From Liolophura sinensis (taxonomy: Eukaryota > Mollusca > Polyplacophora > Chitonida > Chitonidae), in the NCBI RefSeq assembly GCF_032854445.1, contig NC_088299.1, positions 17,541,608 through 17,605,607 of the forward strand: DNA of 64,000 nt, in the 5' to 3' direction. Under the pieces are notes generated by a model. It ran no database searches, was not told the DNA's origin, and saw nothing but the letters and a program-made list of their open reading frames with translations. The position numbers and the translations under genes are program-made. Numbering within the stretch: the first letter of the stretch is position 1; each line of letters opens with the position of its first letter. Below, piece by piece: positions 32,949 through 44,510 of this stretch.

Positions 32949-34344
32949 ATGGGGAATTCACAAAGTACCCGGATATTTGAAGGCTCTGAAGTGAGTTATT
33001 TTCCTGATAATATATAATGAAAGACGATCGTATATCGCAACACTTTCGTTTTAGAAGTTATGTACTTCTATGACATGCATATTATTGCAGTGTTAGCCAC
33101 ACCGAATTTGATATAATCTCAGTGGATGACATGTTAGGATAAAGATTATCCGATATTAAACACTATGATCCTAATTCTACAATACTTAATCAGACTTTTT
33201 CACCGACTACAGTCGTCACATTACATAACGAACAATTCAAAGTATATGACGATTTACCGTTGCTTTCCCCCGGGCTCTGCCCGGTTTATATACACACATG
33301 TACTTGTATCTCAGTACCGGACTATGCAAATGAACTATAACATTTTAATGATCCTTTTATTACGGGAATCGCTCTCTTTATCAATGAAACGACAACTTAA
33401 AGTTGTACAAAATCTTGAGAAACGTCAATGTCACAGAAATTAAGTTCATGAAATTCATGTCAGAAAAACACTGTATGCTACATTTCTATCCTCTTTTAAG
33501 TATTCGCCAAATTAAATAAATGAACAGCTTGGTACTTATATTATACATAATGTATACTATTTTACGAATTAATATTACTTTTTGTGTTCAACTTATAATG
33601 AGGGTATGCAATCAGCATTTTATGGCAGACAGCGTCTGTCTTTAATGTTGGCTAGCTACCAATTCTGCATGAGCCTGTCAATCATTCAGCTGCATGTTTA
33701 ATCAATGTATTACACCGAAATGTATTACACAGCGCAGTGTCCAGTATATTCCATTGTAACATTCTACATATTAATGCACTGCACGCAGTTGTTGCTTTGT
33801 AGCAACGTAGGGTGTTCTCCGCGTACTGAGGAGAGTGGCTGTACGATGTAGCAGTATAAAGACATTAAAACAGAGCCATCCGATGCGTAAACCACTATTT
33901 CGTTTTTGTACGATAATTCTGGACACAGTGCAGTTTCTAGAGTATTTTTAATATAATACATTGTTGTTGTTGTTTCAGCCAATAGAGTGTTCTCCACGTA
34001 TAGAAGAGAGTGACTTCCAGAAAATGATCCAGTCTGGGGTGACAGAAAAAGACCGGCGTGTGCTAAGGGGCGGGATGACCCTTCTAGGGAAACACCCTTC
34101 CTGGGTGTGGAAGAATGCTGTTGTCCGCTGTATAGGGGACAACATCGACTACTGCTTTTGGAGTGGGAGCAGCACCAACCGGTTCGTGGTATGTTTAGAT
34201 GAAAACGACGAGGTGAAGAAACAATGCAACGACACCGGCTGGGTGCTGTATCTCCACGACAGCTTCATTCAGGTTTGGGGAATGCTGAAACAGCTGGCGC
34301 CTCTTGTGGCTCCAGCGGCGTTGAAGGCAATCACGGGGAAGTGA
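32949..34344 (+). CDS. MGN gene, unit 3: putative N-myristoylated 135-aa protein, two coding exons
   Basis: Coding exons 32949-32990 (MGNSQSTRIFEGSE) and 33979-34344, spliced in phase 0 over GTGAGT and a pyrimidine-rich TTGTTGTTTCAG acceptor. Upstream acceptor TTTATAG ends at 32931. Gly2, Ser4 and Ser6 make a near-ideal myristoylation motif; the protein has no signal peptide or transmembrane helix, so a cytosolic membrane-anchored role is inferred. Four cysteines (65, 73, 86, 97) lie in the central part, and the C-terminus has a hydrophobic amphipathic stretch at 120-132. AATAAA at 34502 fits transcript termination. The product is identical to that of unit 4 and differs from unit 2 chiefly at residues 87-109, with about eleven replaced codons against two silent differences. 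Family not recognised. Confidence 0.7.
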
Positions 34345-34900
34345 AATTGTTTTTGAAAATGTCTTGAAGAAATTCGTATCATGTGGGTGAAATTACCTGT
34401 GTCCATTACGAAGACGTTTGCATTCACCGTTTGCCTACTGATGTTACATGTTGTGATGTCACCTTGTTTAAATCATTACGAACAAACAACCGATGGCTTC
34501 AAATAAATTAATGTCCATGGAAAATGGACGGAAGCGATGTATGCATCGACATATAAGCCAACGACGACAGAGAACGTGTGATCCATGTGTTTTTGTGGGT
34601 TGCTGGGAATAATGCTTAACCGTTATACCGCCACGCACACGCACGTGTGAACAACTCGGTGAGGCCTTTACATTTAACCCACAGCTTAACCAGAAAGTCA
34701 AACAGAAAACACGCGCAGCATGCCGTCAAAAGGCGAAGATGTTGGCCGATGTAAGAATACATGGATACTAAAAGCACAAAGGGACATAACTCTTTCCATG
34801 GTTGAACAGCCACTCGCCTATGGTAAGGGCGCTCTGTAAATTCGTGGCAACGGTAAATAAATGACAATACTGAAGCGTATATAGGAACTCATATATACGT

Positions 34901-35180
34901 CAAGGCTCAGTTGGCTCATGGCGACTGTGAGGCCCGTGGCCACCTAGATCACGTGTTCAAAGCTATTTCTCACGTTTTCTGTGGCGGCTTTAAGTCGTGA
35001 GGTTTTCATGAAGCTTTCGTAGTGTTAACTGGCCCTAGCTAAATGCACATTATAACATACACTGTCAAGGTAGTGAAGGGCTTACTTAGCAAAGCGAGCT
35101 TTAAATAACCGGCCCCTAGCCTTTGCCATATGAGTGAAAACTTGAGTCGAGCACAACGTTAAACACCGATCGAATAGGCA
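34901..35180 (+). mobile_element. SINE-3 copy, unit 3
   Basis: Same structure as at 10101, ending AACGTTAAACACCGATCG. The LTR composite begins 15 bp further on. Confidence 0.65.
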
Positions 35181-36232
35181 TAACATGTACATATTGTTAC
35201 GGAGCCAGATAACACAATATTATAAGGATCGTCCATAAAGCCTAATCCCCAGGGATAGACTTGTTTCGAGCAGGGGCTCCCGAGATTGGTAGACGAACCA
35301 GAACACACTGGATAAGTTTGCGACAGTTTATTGAAGATATATATACAGAGAGGTAATGCGCACGCATTGGCGTGAGCACTCAGTCCGGCCCTTGTAATCA
35401 GGACAGAAGCTGGCGTGATAAGCTCCGATAACCTTCTGCAGGCTGTAAGCGTCGTTTAATACCCGCCAGGCCTTATTCAGGACTTTGCCTCAGTGTTCTT
35501 ATTCAGGAAGAGAGACGAGTTCTCCGAGCGAGCTGTGCAAGATTTTTTTGTTTAAATACTGGTTTTAGGGTCACTTTCCTGGCGGATATCATGGCCCATC
35601 AAATCAGTGTTTTATTTATTTTTTTTTAACACATGAATATTTTGGTTATATAATAGCAGTGCGTTGGTATACTATTTACATATGTACATGAGTCAATTAG
35701 TGGGATTAAACCTCTTTGTGGTAGCAAGTGTATAGCTTATTGTATAGGTTCAAATGCTGCCATGGTCATTTAACAGAAAGGGGATAAATAGTAAGCTATT
35801 TACAGAGATTAATGTTATCTTTACATTAGAAATACATAGATCTACATTAAAGAGTTACATTGAGCTGCCTATACAGAAATTTAGACAGAGAGAAAACAAC
35901 AGTAGTGCTTTTATTTATTGGTTAACAGTTTTGTTCTCTTGCTTCCTCCTCTGTGACGTGGAGTTCAGGAGCTCCCGCCACTTATACCGGACGCCGTCCA
36001 GGAAAAACCAGCGTACTGGAAACCTGTGCCTGTAACAGGTGCGAAAAGTATAAATGAGGAGCAAGGATGTCAGGCCTCATCCGCTTAGTTAAATCAAGAG
36101 ATAGTCCTATTGTAGTGATGTCTTTCATGTTTCTGGTCTTCGTTTCCTTGGTGTTAATTTTCTTTCGTCCCATGGGTCTTCTTATTGTTTTCCCTGTCTT
36201 CTTTAATTGATTTCTTTTTCTTTTTCCAATTT

Positions 36233-36800
36233 TTATTTGTGGCCTCCCATAGCGGCGCAGACAACATGTTTCATAGACCGGTAGAACAGTTCCTGGCCTA
36301 GAGTGTTTAGGTGCATTCCGTTGTTGGTTAGAATTTGCTTTTGTGGTCGGATCAGTCCCCTGTGTCTCCAGAAGGTGGCCAGTTGGTTGTTTGTCAGCTT
36401 CTTGTTAATTTCATGGATTTTTGTATTATAAATGTGGACCGAAATTCGCCGAGTTACCTGACGGTAAAGAAGCTGGCTGATGTAGATCCTTGGAATTTGG
36501 AATTTCGATTTAAGTGCACCAACATACTCTAAAATATCAGCGCAAATTCCTGATGCTGATTTGTGAGAGTCCGCATCGTTTTCCCCCAATGTGGAGGAAA
36601 ACTAGGTCAGGTTTTGTCTCCTGAAGGAGACTTTCCAATCTTCCAGAGCATCTAAGTGTCCTAACTCTAGCTCCCCCAATGCCAATGAACCGAATGTCCT
36701 GGCCTGTTCCAAAGTCGATTCTAGAGTTTGGGATCGAATTTCGAAGGATACTATTCTCCAGCCTATGAACGTAACTGCTGCCGATAATAAAGATTTTCAT
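36233..36800 (-). pseudogene. SGNH/GDSL-type esterase-like retroelement gene, frameshifted, unit 3
   Basis: Starts MKIFIIGSSYVHRLE at 36800. It shares with units 2 and 4 the extra A that breaks GGND, so inactivation predates the duplication. In addition, the catalytic DGMH of block V reads NGMH (GAC to AAC), a change shared only with unit 4. Confidence 0.75.
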
Positions 36801-37167
36801 CCTATATTTTTTTTTCCTGTGAAAACAAATAGAGAAAACAAATATACAAGATAGTTGTATTTTTGATTTGCGAAGGGTTTTTTATGAGATAATGTATATC
36901 TTAAGCAAGAAGATATTTGATAAAACAGATACTTAGGAGCAAATTAATGGTATAGCTACCAATCAAAAATTAATAGAGAGTCTCCCCTGGCATGATATAT
37001 ACACATTTGTAAATAAATAGAAAATAAATATCAACTAATAAGAATAGGTAAATAACAACAAACAGATTAGTAAATGGAGAAATATTATTAATTACTACAA
37101 TTATCAACTCTTGTGGTTACATTGTTCTCGTGTGCTATGTTTTTGCAGATCGGTTTTATGGACGTTT

Positions 37168-37384
37168 TATCGGCCCTCAAGATCAAGGTATCGCCGATAT
37201 AGTTGGGGATAAAGTTGTAGGAAGGAATTATGTATCTGTGGAATAAACGGCCCTCAAAATCAAGGTATCGCCGTTGTTAGTATATGTGTTTGGGAATTTC
37301 GGAAAATGCACCGTTTTTAATCAGAGAAGGTGACGTATTGTTGACAAGAGCAGAAACGGCCCTCAGAATCAAGGTATCGCCGTT
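37168..37384 (-). repeat. Three hairpin repeats with covarying stems, unit 3
   Basis: Hairpins at 37168-37199, 37246-37275 and 37355-37384. Stems are TATCGGC/GCCGATA in the first and AACGGC/GCCGTT in the other two, with the same CCU/AGG inner stem and GATA bulge on the minus strand. Confidence 0.72.
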
Positions 37385-37403
37385 GTTGGTCAATTATGTT
37401 TTA

Positions 37404-39170
37404 TTAGATTCGGCTTTCGTTAACCGTCGATTTGATGTATTCTTTTAGTAAGGAGAATATTTGTGCTCTCAGGTGTGGTTTGGGGTTAAGGATAGTCTGA
37501 AGGTCAAGTTCACATTTGTAGATTTGCAGGCATTCTACCAATCGTCTTCGTTCTTTACTGTGTTTAATACATTGTAGCAAATAGTGCTCTATGGCTTCAT
37601 CATCCTCTTTAAATGCTGGGCAAGTTGGTGAAGAATTTTGGATTATAGTTGCTAGATGTGCTTTGAGCCCTGTTTTCCGTAGTCTCAGGCGTGATATGTT
37701 TTTGTCATAGTGGTTGTTCAATAATTGGAACGAATTTAATTTTGTAATCGTTTCGTCTAATATTTTATAGTGCCACCGTCCACAGGATTCTTTATCCCAT
37801 TCCTCTTTCCACTGATTGTTAATTTGGGTATTGATCAATGTATGTATTTCAGTTTGGCTCAGGGGAACGTCTATATCTTGTTGATATTTCTGTAAGCTCG
37901 ATTTTGCTGCCTGATCTGCAATTTCATTTCCTCGAATATTAACGTGCGCTGGAACCCATGCTAGAGTCAGTTCGGTTTTTTGTTTCTGTATTTTGTTAGT
38001 TAGCGAGATTATTTCTTGTAGGAGGTCTGGTCTGCTCTCAGATTTGGAGTTTTGGATGGAAATTAATCCGCTGAGTGAGTCGCTTAGTATGGTTACTCGG
38101 TTTGGTTTGTTGGCAAGAATCCATTGTAGTGCCTTTGTTAATTGCAACTAATTCACTGGTATAGACGGAGAGGTGGTTGGGTAGTTTATAGTTTTTAACT
38201 ATGTTTAGATCTGGTATTGCAAATGATGATCCAGTGTGACCCTGCACATTTTTAGATCCGTCAGTATATATTTTTAGATGACCGTTGTAGTGTTCGTGGA
38301 TGTGTTCTAAGGCTTGAGCTTTGATATATACTGGGTTTTCCAGTTTTGAAATTTGGTCGTGGAGTGCAATGTCTATTTGGGGAGTTTGCAATAGCCACGG
38401 GGTTTGTTGGTATGCGTTTTCTTGTTGCTTTGGCAAGGCAATGTCATATTTGCAAAGTAGTCTGTTGATTTCATATCCTATTGAAGCCATTTTTTCCCCA
38501 GATATTCATATTCAGAATACGGGAGGATTAGATTGTAACATGGATGTGTATTACCGTAAGCGCTTATTTTTCCTGCATATTTGAGGGTTAGTTTTTCTCT
38601 TCTAAGGTGAAGGGGTTTTTGAAGTGTTTCTACTTGGAGTACGTTATTCTTAACAAGATGAAATTCTAGTCTGTTTTTGACCATAGTTTCCATTAGTTTA
38701 CATAGGCATGACCTGAGTGATATTGAGCGGTGGGAGGAACTATCTGATGGTTTTTTTCCAGTTTTTGGATGGGAATGACAATGGACGATTTCCAACTTTG
38801 TGGCAGTTGTTTTTTCCTCCAACTTGTATTTATGACTTTTAGTATTATATTTTGTGTTTTTAGCGGTAAGTGTTTCAGGATTTTGTAACCTAATTTGTCT
38901 TCGCCTGGTGAGGTTTCTTTTTTATAGTGAATAGTTTTGTGATATTCCTGTAGGGAGAAATCTTTGTTAAGATCATGTTCAACGTGATCGTCGGGCTGTA
39001 GTTGTAGAAATGTGTTATCCTTGATTAGTTTGAACGATGGATTAAGGTTTCGATCGCTGCTATTTTCTGCGAAGGTTTTTGCGATGCATTCTGCTTTTTC
39101 TTCATTGATTTTGTGTTTGTGATTCAAAGTTAACTGCCGATGTACAGGTCGACACGGCCTTATATAGGGC
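37404..39170 (-). pseudogene. LINE-B: RT-RNase H polyprotein fragment, best-preserved copy, unit 3
   Basis: From 39170 leftward: EKAECIAKTFAENSS, SPGEDKLGYKILKHLP, TSWRKKQLPQSWKSSIVIPI (RT blocks 0-2), SLRSCLCKLMETMVKNRLE; then directly QVETLQKPLHLRREKLTLKY from the thumb, so the palm and its xxDD are deleted. RNase H follows with KIYTDGSK, VYTSELVAI, ILSDSLSG and the GNEIADQAAK block, giving the catalytic D-E-D-D set, in a 247-codon frame (38147-37404). It ends with CPAFKEDDEAIEHYLLQC, where the second zinc-like cysteine is replaced by F. One frameshift near 38140 separates the two halves of RNase H. Confidence 0.82.
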
Positions 39171-39332
39171 AAATCACGTGGTATAGTAACACAGGTAATG
39201 ACATCTAGTGGTTCATTTACAGGGTAGATAACCCATACAAAGGAATTACAAAACAGTGGAGCATTCATTCACAAAACATATTATTGTAAGTAACATAATA
39301 CAAACATTTAATAATAATATGGAAACATAACA

Positions 39333-40008
39333 ATACGTATGTCTCCCATGATCCCATTTCCCAGCACAAAAACAAATCGTGTAGAACCATGTACTGTTTT
39401 CGTCTGACATCTGACAATTATCACCTGATAAATATCGTCGAGTGCTCTTAAATTAAACATCTTATACATCAAGGAGAATCGGATCGATACCGATATCGAT
39501 ATCATTTGTGAAAATTAAGTAACAATTGCGTATTGATTTTGAAATGTGGCTGGCACGGTGCTTGTTGAGGATTTGACATTCGTCAAAACGTCAGCAAGAA
39601 CATCAGTAATAATAATAATAATAATAATAAAAATAATATTAATTATACTAAAAAGTATAATAATATTAATAATACAACATTACGTTTTCTTAGGCTGTGT
39701 TTTCCCATCCCTGGACGAGCCAGTTCGGCTCTTGAGCATGATTTTACATGACCCTTACCATGCCCACGTGGTCTGCTGTTACAGGGTGTATTTTAGGGAT
39801 CAAAGGGGATGTCGCCACTTGACCAAGCATGGTGTTAATCCAGGATGTCGTAATAAAATTACAATGATAAAGAGTACTAAAAAGTACGTAGTTACCGTTT
39901 AGAGTTGCTGTTGATTGCGTAATCTGTATTACCTTCCTTTGTGATTTTTGATTCTTTTTTACATAGTCGCTTTTAAGCAATCATTTTGACTGAGTTTTTA
40001 AATTTGAT
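39333..40008. other. Non-genic segment shared with unit 1; AAT microsatellite
   Basis: Matches 10390-11129. An AAT-type microsatellite lies at about 39608-39680. The segment is replaced in units 2 and 4. Confidence 0.7.
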
Positions 40009-40206
40009 TGGTGTTTTACGCCGCACTAAAGAATGTTTCACTTATACGACGGCGGCCAGCATTATGGTGAGAGGAACGTTGGACATAGGGGAAACCCACG
40101 ACCATCGGCGGATTGCTGTACGACCTTCCCACTTACAGCCTGAAAGGAAGCCTGCATAAGCTGGACTTGAAATCACAGCGACCCCATTGGTGAGAGGGCC
40201 ATCGGA
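40009..40206 (-). mobile_element. Diverged SINE-1 relic abutting 44-bp satellite, unit 3
   Basis: Here the tail is complete (GATTGGTGTTTTACGCCGC), unlike the units 2 and 4 copies, where the left edge is lost at the segment swap. Confidence 0.82.
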
Positions 40207-40760
40207 CAATGTCCATTTGACTAGCTAGAGGTATGTGGTGTAAGGAATTACAACGCCCATTTGACTAGCTAGAGGTATGAGGTGTGAGGTATTACCACCT
40301 TCATTTGACTAGGTAGAGGTGTGTGATGTGAGGTAATACGACGTTCATTTGACTAGCTAAAGGTATGTTTTGTGAGGTATTACGACGTCCACTTGACTAG
40401 CTAGAGGTATGTGGAGTGAGGTATTACAGTGCCCATTTGACTTGCTAGGGGTATTTGGAGTGAGGTATTACGGCGTCCATTTGACTAGCTACAGGTATCT
40501 AGTGTGAGGTATTACAACGTCCATTTGACTAGCTACAGGTATGTGGTGTGGGGTATTACCACGTTCATTTGACTAGCTAGAGGTATGTCGTGTGCGGTAT
40601 TAAAACGTCCATTTGACTAGCTAGAGGTATGTCCTGTGGGGTATTACCATGTTCATTTGAATAGGTAGAGGTATATGGTGTGGGGTATTACGACGTCTAT
40701 TTGACTAGCTAGTGGTATGTGGTGTGAGGTATTACAACGTCCATTTGACTAACTAGAGGT
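40207..40760. repeat. 44-bp satellite array, left block, unit 3
   Basis: About twelve monomers; the first two CATTTGACT starts are exactly 44 bp apart (40214, 40258). The block ends where the CACT-type tail of LINE-A begins. Confidence 0.93.
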
Positions 40761-41073
40761 GAGTGAGTGAGTGAGTGAATGTTTTTGCGTCGCTTTCAAC
40801 AATATTTCAGTTGTATCGCGACAATAAAAGTAAAAGTGGTCGATCTACTGCGGATAAGTCATTTACTAGTCAGTCAATAAAGGACACCAGAAGCCACATA
40901 ACAAACACAGGCGGTAGTTTAAAATCACAGTTTTCCTGCCATACCAATGGTAGGGAGAAAATCAAAAATAGTATCACTTTCTACAGAATTGAAAAGTTCT
41001 GCAGGAGAGCTCATGTGATAAAAGGAATCTCGTGCAGGAGCAAAGTCGCCACAGTCAAGCAATATGTGGTTGA

Positions 41074-44000
41074 CTATGAACCGTTGATCACAAGCAAACA
41101 ATGAGGAGCATCTTCTCCTTTAAACAAATACCCATGCGTAGCACGTGTGTGACCGATACGACACCTCCTCAACATGCAAGAGCGGAGACGATGCCGTGAA
41201 AGGGAAGGTGCTGGACCAACAAACTGACGAATATCATGCAGTTTGTTTGTCTGGTCATCCCATTGAGCCTGAAACAAACGCTTGCAAATAAGTGAACGCA
41301 AGTCCGAATATGGAACGTCAGTTTGGGTAGTAACGAAATGCAGAGGCGCCGTAGCGGCTTCATCTGCAGCAGTATTCCTTGAGATACCCATATGTCCGGG
41401 AAACCAACAAAAGACAATGATAAAATCTTCATTAAATCGTTTGAGCATCTCCCTGATATACAGAATGTCTGGATATACAGGCGAACCAGTCCGAACTGCC
41501 TGGAGGCAGGAAAGGGAGTCAGAGCAGATGAGAAATCTGCTACCTCCGAGATCTGGGATGGACCGGAGTGCGCACAAAATTGCCTTGGCTTCCGCAGTAA
41601 ATACAGAACATGAATTTGGAAACCGAGTTGAAATGGTTCTTGGCCCCAAGGACAGCGGCAGAAGCCACGTCATCATCATCCTTGGAACCGTCAGTGAATA
41701 TACGGTGATAAAATGGATACTTTGAACACATATTACTAAACTCCTGTTGGTATACTTAGAGGGTTGGTGGAAGATTTCTTCAGGGAGGAGAGCAAGGTAT
41801 AAACCTGAGGCTCAGGACACAACCACGGTGGATCTCCCTGTATGCGTATGGGGGCGATAGTATCCAGGCCATGTTCCTGGATGCCGACATCCAGTGGAGG
41901 AACAATGGATGGCCTCTGAGCATATAAGTCTTCAAACTCCGGATGGAAGACACAATCAAAGGCTGTGTTGGATGGATTGGCTCTTAGCTTGGTGACATAC
42001 TTTAACGATAGTTTAGTTCTTCGAAAGCTCCAGATGGATTGGCTCTAAGCTTGGTGACATACTATAAGGATAGTTTAGTTCTTCGAAGCTCCAGGGGAGG
42101 CTCGTTTGCCTCAACATACAGACTCTCCACAGGAGAGGTACGGAAAGCACCTAAGCACAACCGTAGGGCCTGGTGATGTACAATATTGAGTTTCTTCAAT
42201 TGGGAGCGTGACGCACCTCCATAAACACTGCAGGCATAGTCTAGCTTAGAACGAATCAGTGCTCGATAGAGCTGAAGTAGGGTTTCATGATCCCCTCCCC
42301 ATCGAGCACTAGAGACAACCTTCAAAATATCAAGCACCTTTAGGCATCTGGCTCTGAGATAATTAATGTGAGAAGATCACCACAAGGAATTTTGCCTTCG
42401 GCACAACCTTGATGGGGGACCCATCTAAAAATACCTTGGGGTCTTCATGAGGGAAGCACTTCCGACAAAAGTGTACACAGTTAGTCTTCGACTTGGAGAA
42501 CTTAAATCCGTTCTCCAGTGCCCAGGCACTGGATTTTGTTAAGGCAAAGCTGCAGCTGTCTCTCGACAGTGTGCATACCTTTGCCTCGACAAGAGATACC
42601 AAGGTCGTCCACAAAAAGGACGCATTCATACTAGGAGATAAAACTCTGGCAAGGTTATTAATCTTAATGCTAAAGAGAGTAACTGATAAAATGCTGCCTT
42701 GAGGAACCCCCTGATCTTGTTCAAAGTAGTCAGATACGGTAGCCCCAACCCGAACTTGGAAGTGTGGATGGTCTAAGAATTTACGAATAAACTCAGGAAG
42801 CCGACCTCTAAGTCCACATCCATGCATATCTTTCATAATACCATATTTCCAGGTAGTGTCATATGCCTTTTCCAGATCAAAAAAGACAGATACGACATAA
42901 TCACGATTAACGATACCTTTCTTAATAAAGGATTCTAGACGAACAAGATGATCAACAGTACTGCGATTCTTTCGAAATCCACATTGAATGTCGCTTATCA
43001 ACTCGTTAGTCTCCAAAAACCAGACTAAGCGATCATCCTCTCCATAGTCTTGCATACACAGCTGGTTAAAGAAATAGGACGATAGTTATTTGGATCTGTA
43101 GAATCCTTTCCGGGCTTTGGAATGGGGACAATAATAGCTTTTTGCGATGAGGCAGGAAAATTCCCGATAATCCAAATGGTATTAAAAATTCCAAGAAGCA
43201 CCCTCAAGGAAGATTCTGGAAGGTGTCGTAAAAGCTGATAGTGGATATCATCTGGCCCTGGAGTTGAGTCATGGGCCTTGCTCAGGGATGCGGATAGTTC
43301 ATGTAGAGAAAATGTAGCATTGTAGGATTCTTCATTTGAAGATGTAAAATCAAGAGGACTTGCCTCGGTCCGTTCCTTGTTACGCTGGAACTGAGGCAAG
43401 TAATTATCTGAAGACGAATGGTGCGCAAATAAAGCGCCCAACCTATGGCTATGTCAAGTTTATCTGTCAAAGAATTATTCCCGTCTTTAAGATGATTGAC
43501 AGTGACATTGGATCCCTTGCCTTTGATGCGTTGGATCATATTCCAGACTTTTGACATAGGGGTACGATGATTAATCTTAGAAACATAACGTTTCCAAGAG
43601 TCACGTTTGGACTGTTTGATAGTCCTACGGGCTTTAGCTCGAGTACGCCTAAGATCGTCTAAATTACCGGGAGAAGGTCTACATCGGTACACGCGCTCAG
43701 CACGTTTCCTGAAACTCCTAGCTCGTTTACCGTCCTCCGTGAACCACGGTTTCTTAATACGGGGAACCGCACATGATTTCGGGATACATTTGGAGGCTAC
43801 ATCGATTAGCTAATCCGAGAATAACTGGATAGGATCAACTGCATCAAGAAAAAGGTCGCTAGTAAGTGTTTCACCACACAGAACAGCAAAGCGGGGCCAG
43901 TCTGCTTTATCATTAAAGCGTGGAAGGGAGGAAGATACCGGCTCCTCAAGGGTAAGTATGGTGGGGAGGTGGTCGCTTCCGCACAGATCATCATGGACGC

Positions 44001-44500
44001 TCCAGCTGAATTCCGATCTTAGCCCTGCATCAGCCAGAGCTAAATCAAGGACCGAATAAATTCCCTTTGCAGGATGAAGGTAAGTATGTGTGCCATCATT
44101 TAAGACGCATAGAGAGTTATTAGATATAAAATCCTCCAATACAGAACCCTTCTGGTTACGTTTAGAGTCACCCCAGAGAACACTATGGGCATTAAAGTCA
44201 CCCAAAAGAAGACACGGTTTAGGTAATTGATTATATAAATTTTGCAGCTCTTGTTGGTGAAGAATAGAAGAAGGTGGTATATAAATAGAACAGATTGTTA
44301 ATACTATACCCAGTGTGATACGCACCGCCACCGCCTGCAAATCGGTGTTCAGTGCCATTCTGTTGTGTATTACACCCTGCCTAATCAAAAGAGAAGAACC
44401 CCCTGATGCCTTTCCATTCGTAGACGTGGCAACAGCGTGATGAGATACATAACTTCGACATTGATAACTAGGATCAGTCATCAGAGTTTCCTGCAAGCTT
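41074..44500 (-). pseudogene. LINE-A ORF2: endonuclease, reverse transcriptase, RNase H, unit 3
   Basis: Endonuclease (44496-43810): LLLGDFNAHSVLWGD, LDLALADAG and GSDHLPTIL blocks of the APE type. Linker (43692-43440): KRYVSKINHRTPMSKVW. RT (43441-42363): NNYRPISLTSCVCKTMERMI, CGFRKNRSTVDHLV, FFDLEKAYDTTW, DQGVPQGSILS. The xVDD box is lost to a one-base deletion (NASFLWTT; unit 2 keeps NASLFVDD). Thumb (42337-42062): RSKLDYACSVYGGASRSQ, ALRLCLGAFRTSPVESLYVE. RNase H (41731-41074): IFTDGSKDDDD, TAEAKAIL, ICSDSLSC, NTAADEAA. Several frameshifts and a 62-bp direct duplication near 41970-42095 make it non-functional. Confidence 0.87.
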
Positions 44501-44510
44501 AAAGCTATAG

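Larger units (their letters stand above)
35195..39332 (-). mobile_element. LTR-ended composite element, 4.1 kb, unit 3 (both ends present)
   Basis: Begins TGTTACGGAGCC and ends AACATAACA, TG...CA with TGTTA/TAACA inverted ends. Flanks ATAT and ATAC are near-identical, and unit 1 shows an uninterrupted site (CATACATATACATACGTATG). On the minus strand the right end has CCCTATATAAGGCCG (TATA box) and the left end has CAATAAAC and CCGTAACA, so it looks like one LTR split by inserted LINE-B/SGNH sequence. An A-rich stretch on the minus strand near 35613-35633 could be the 3' end of that insertion. Confidence 0.6.

Noticed and set aside
39546-39902. 118-codon frame (and 10653-11018)
   Set aside because: Runs through an AAT microsatellite; not conserved in frame between units 1 and 3.
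40207-40760. CRISPR-like regular array
   Set aside because: Monomers are contiguous with no unique spacers, in a eukaryotic context; it is a satellite.
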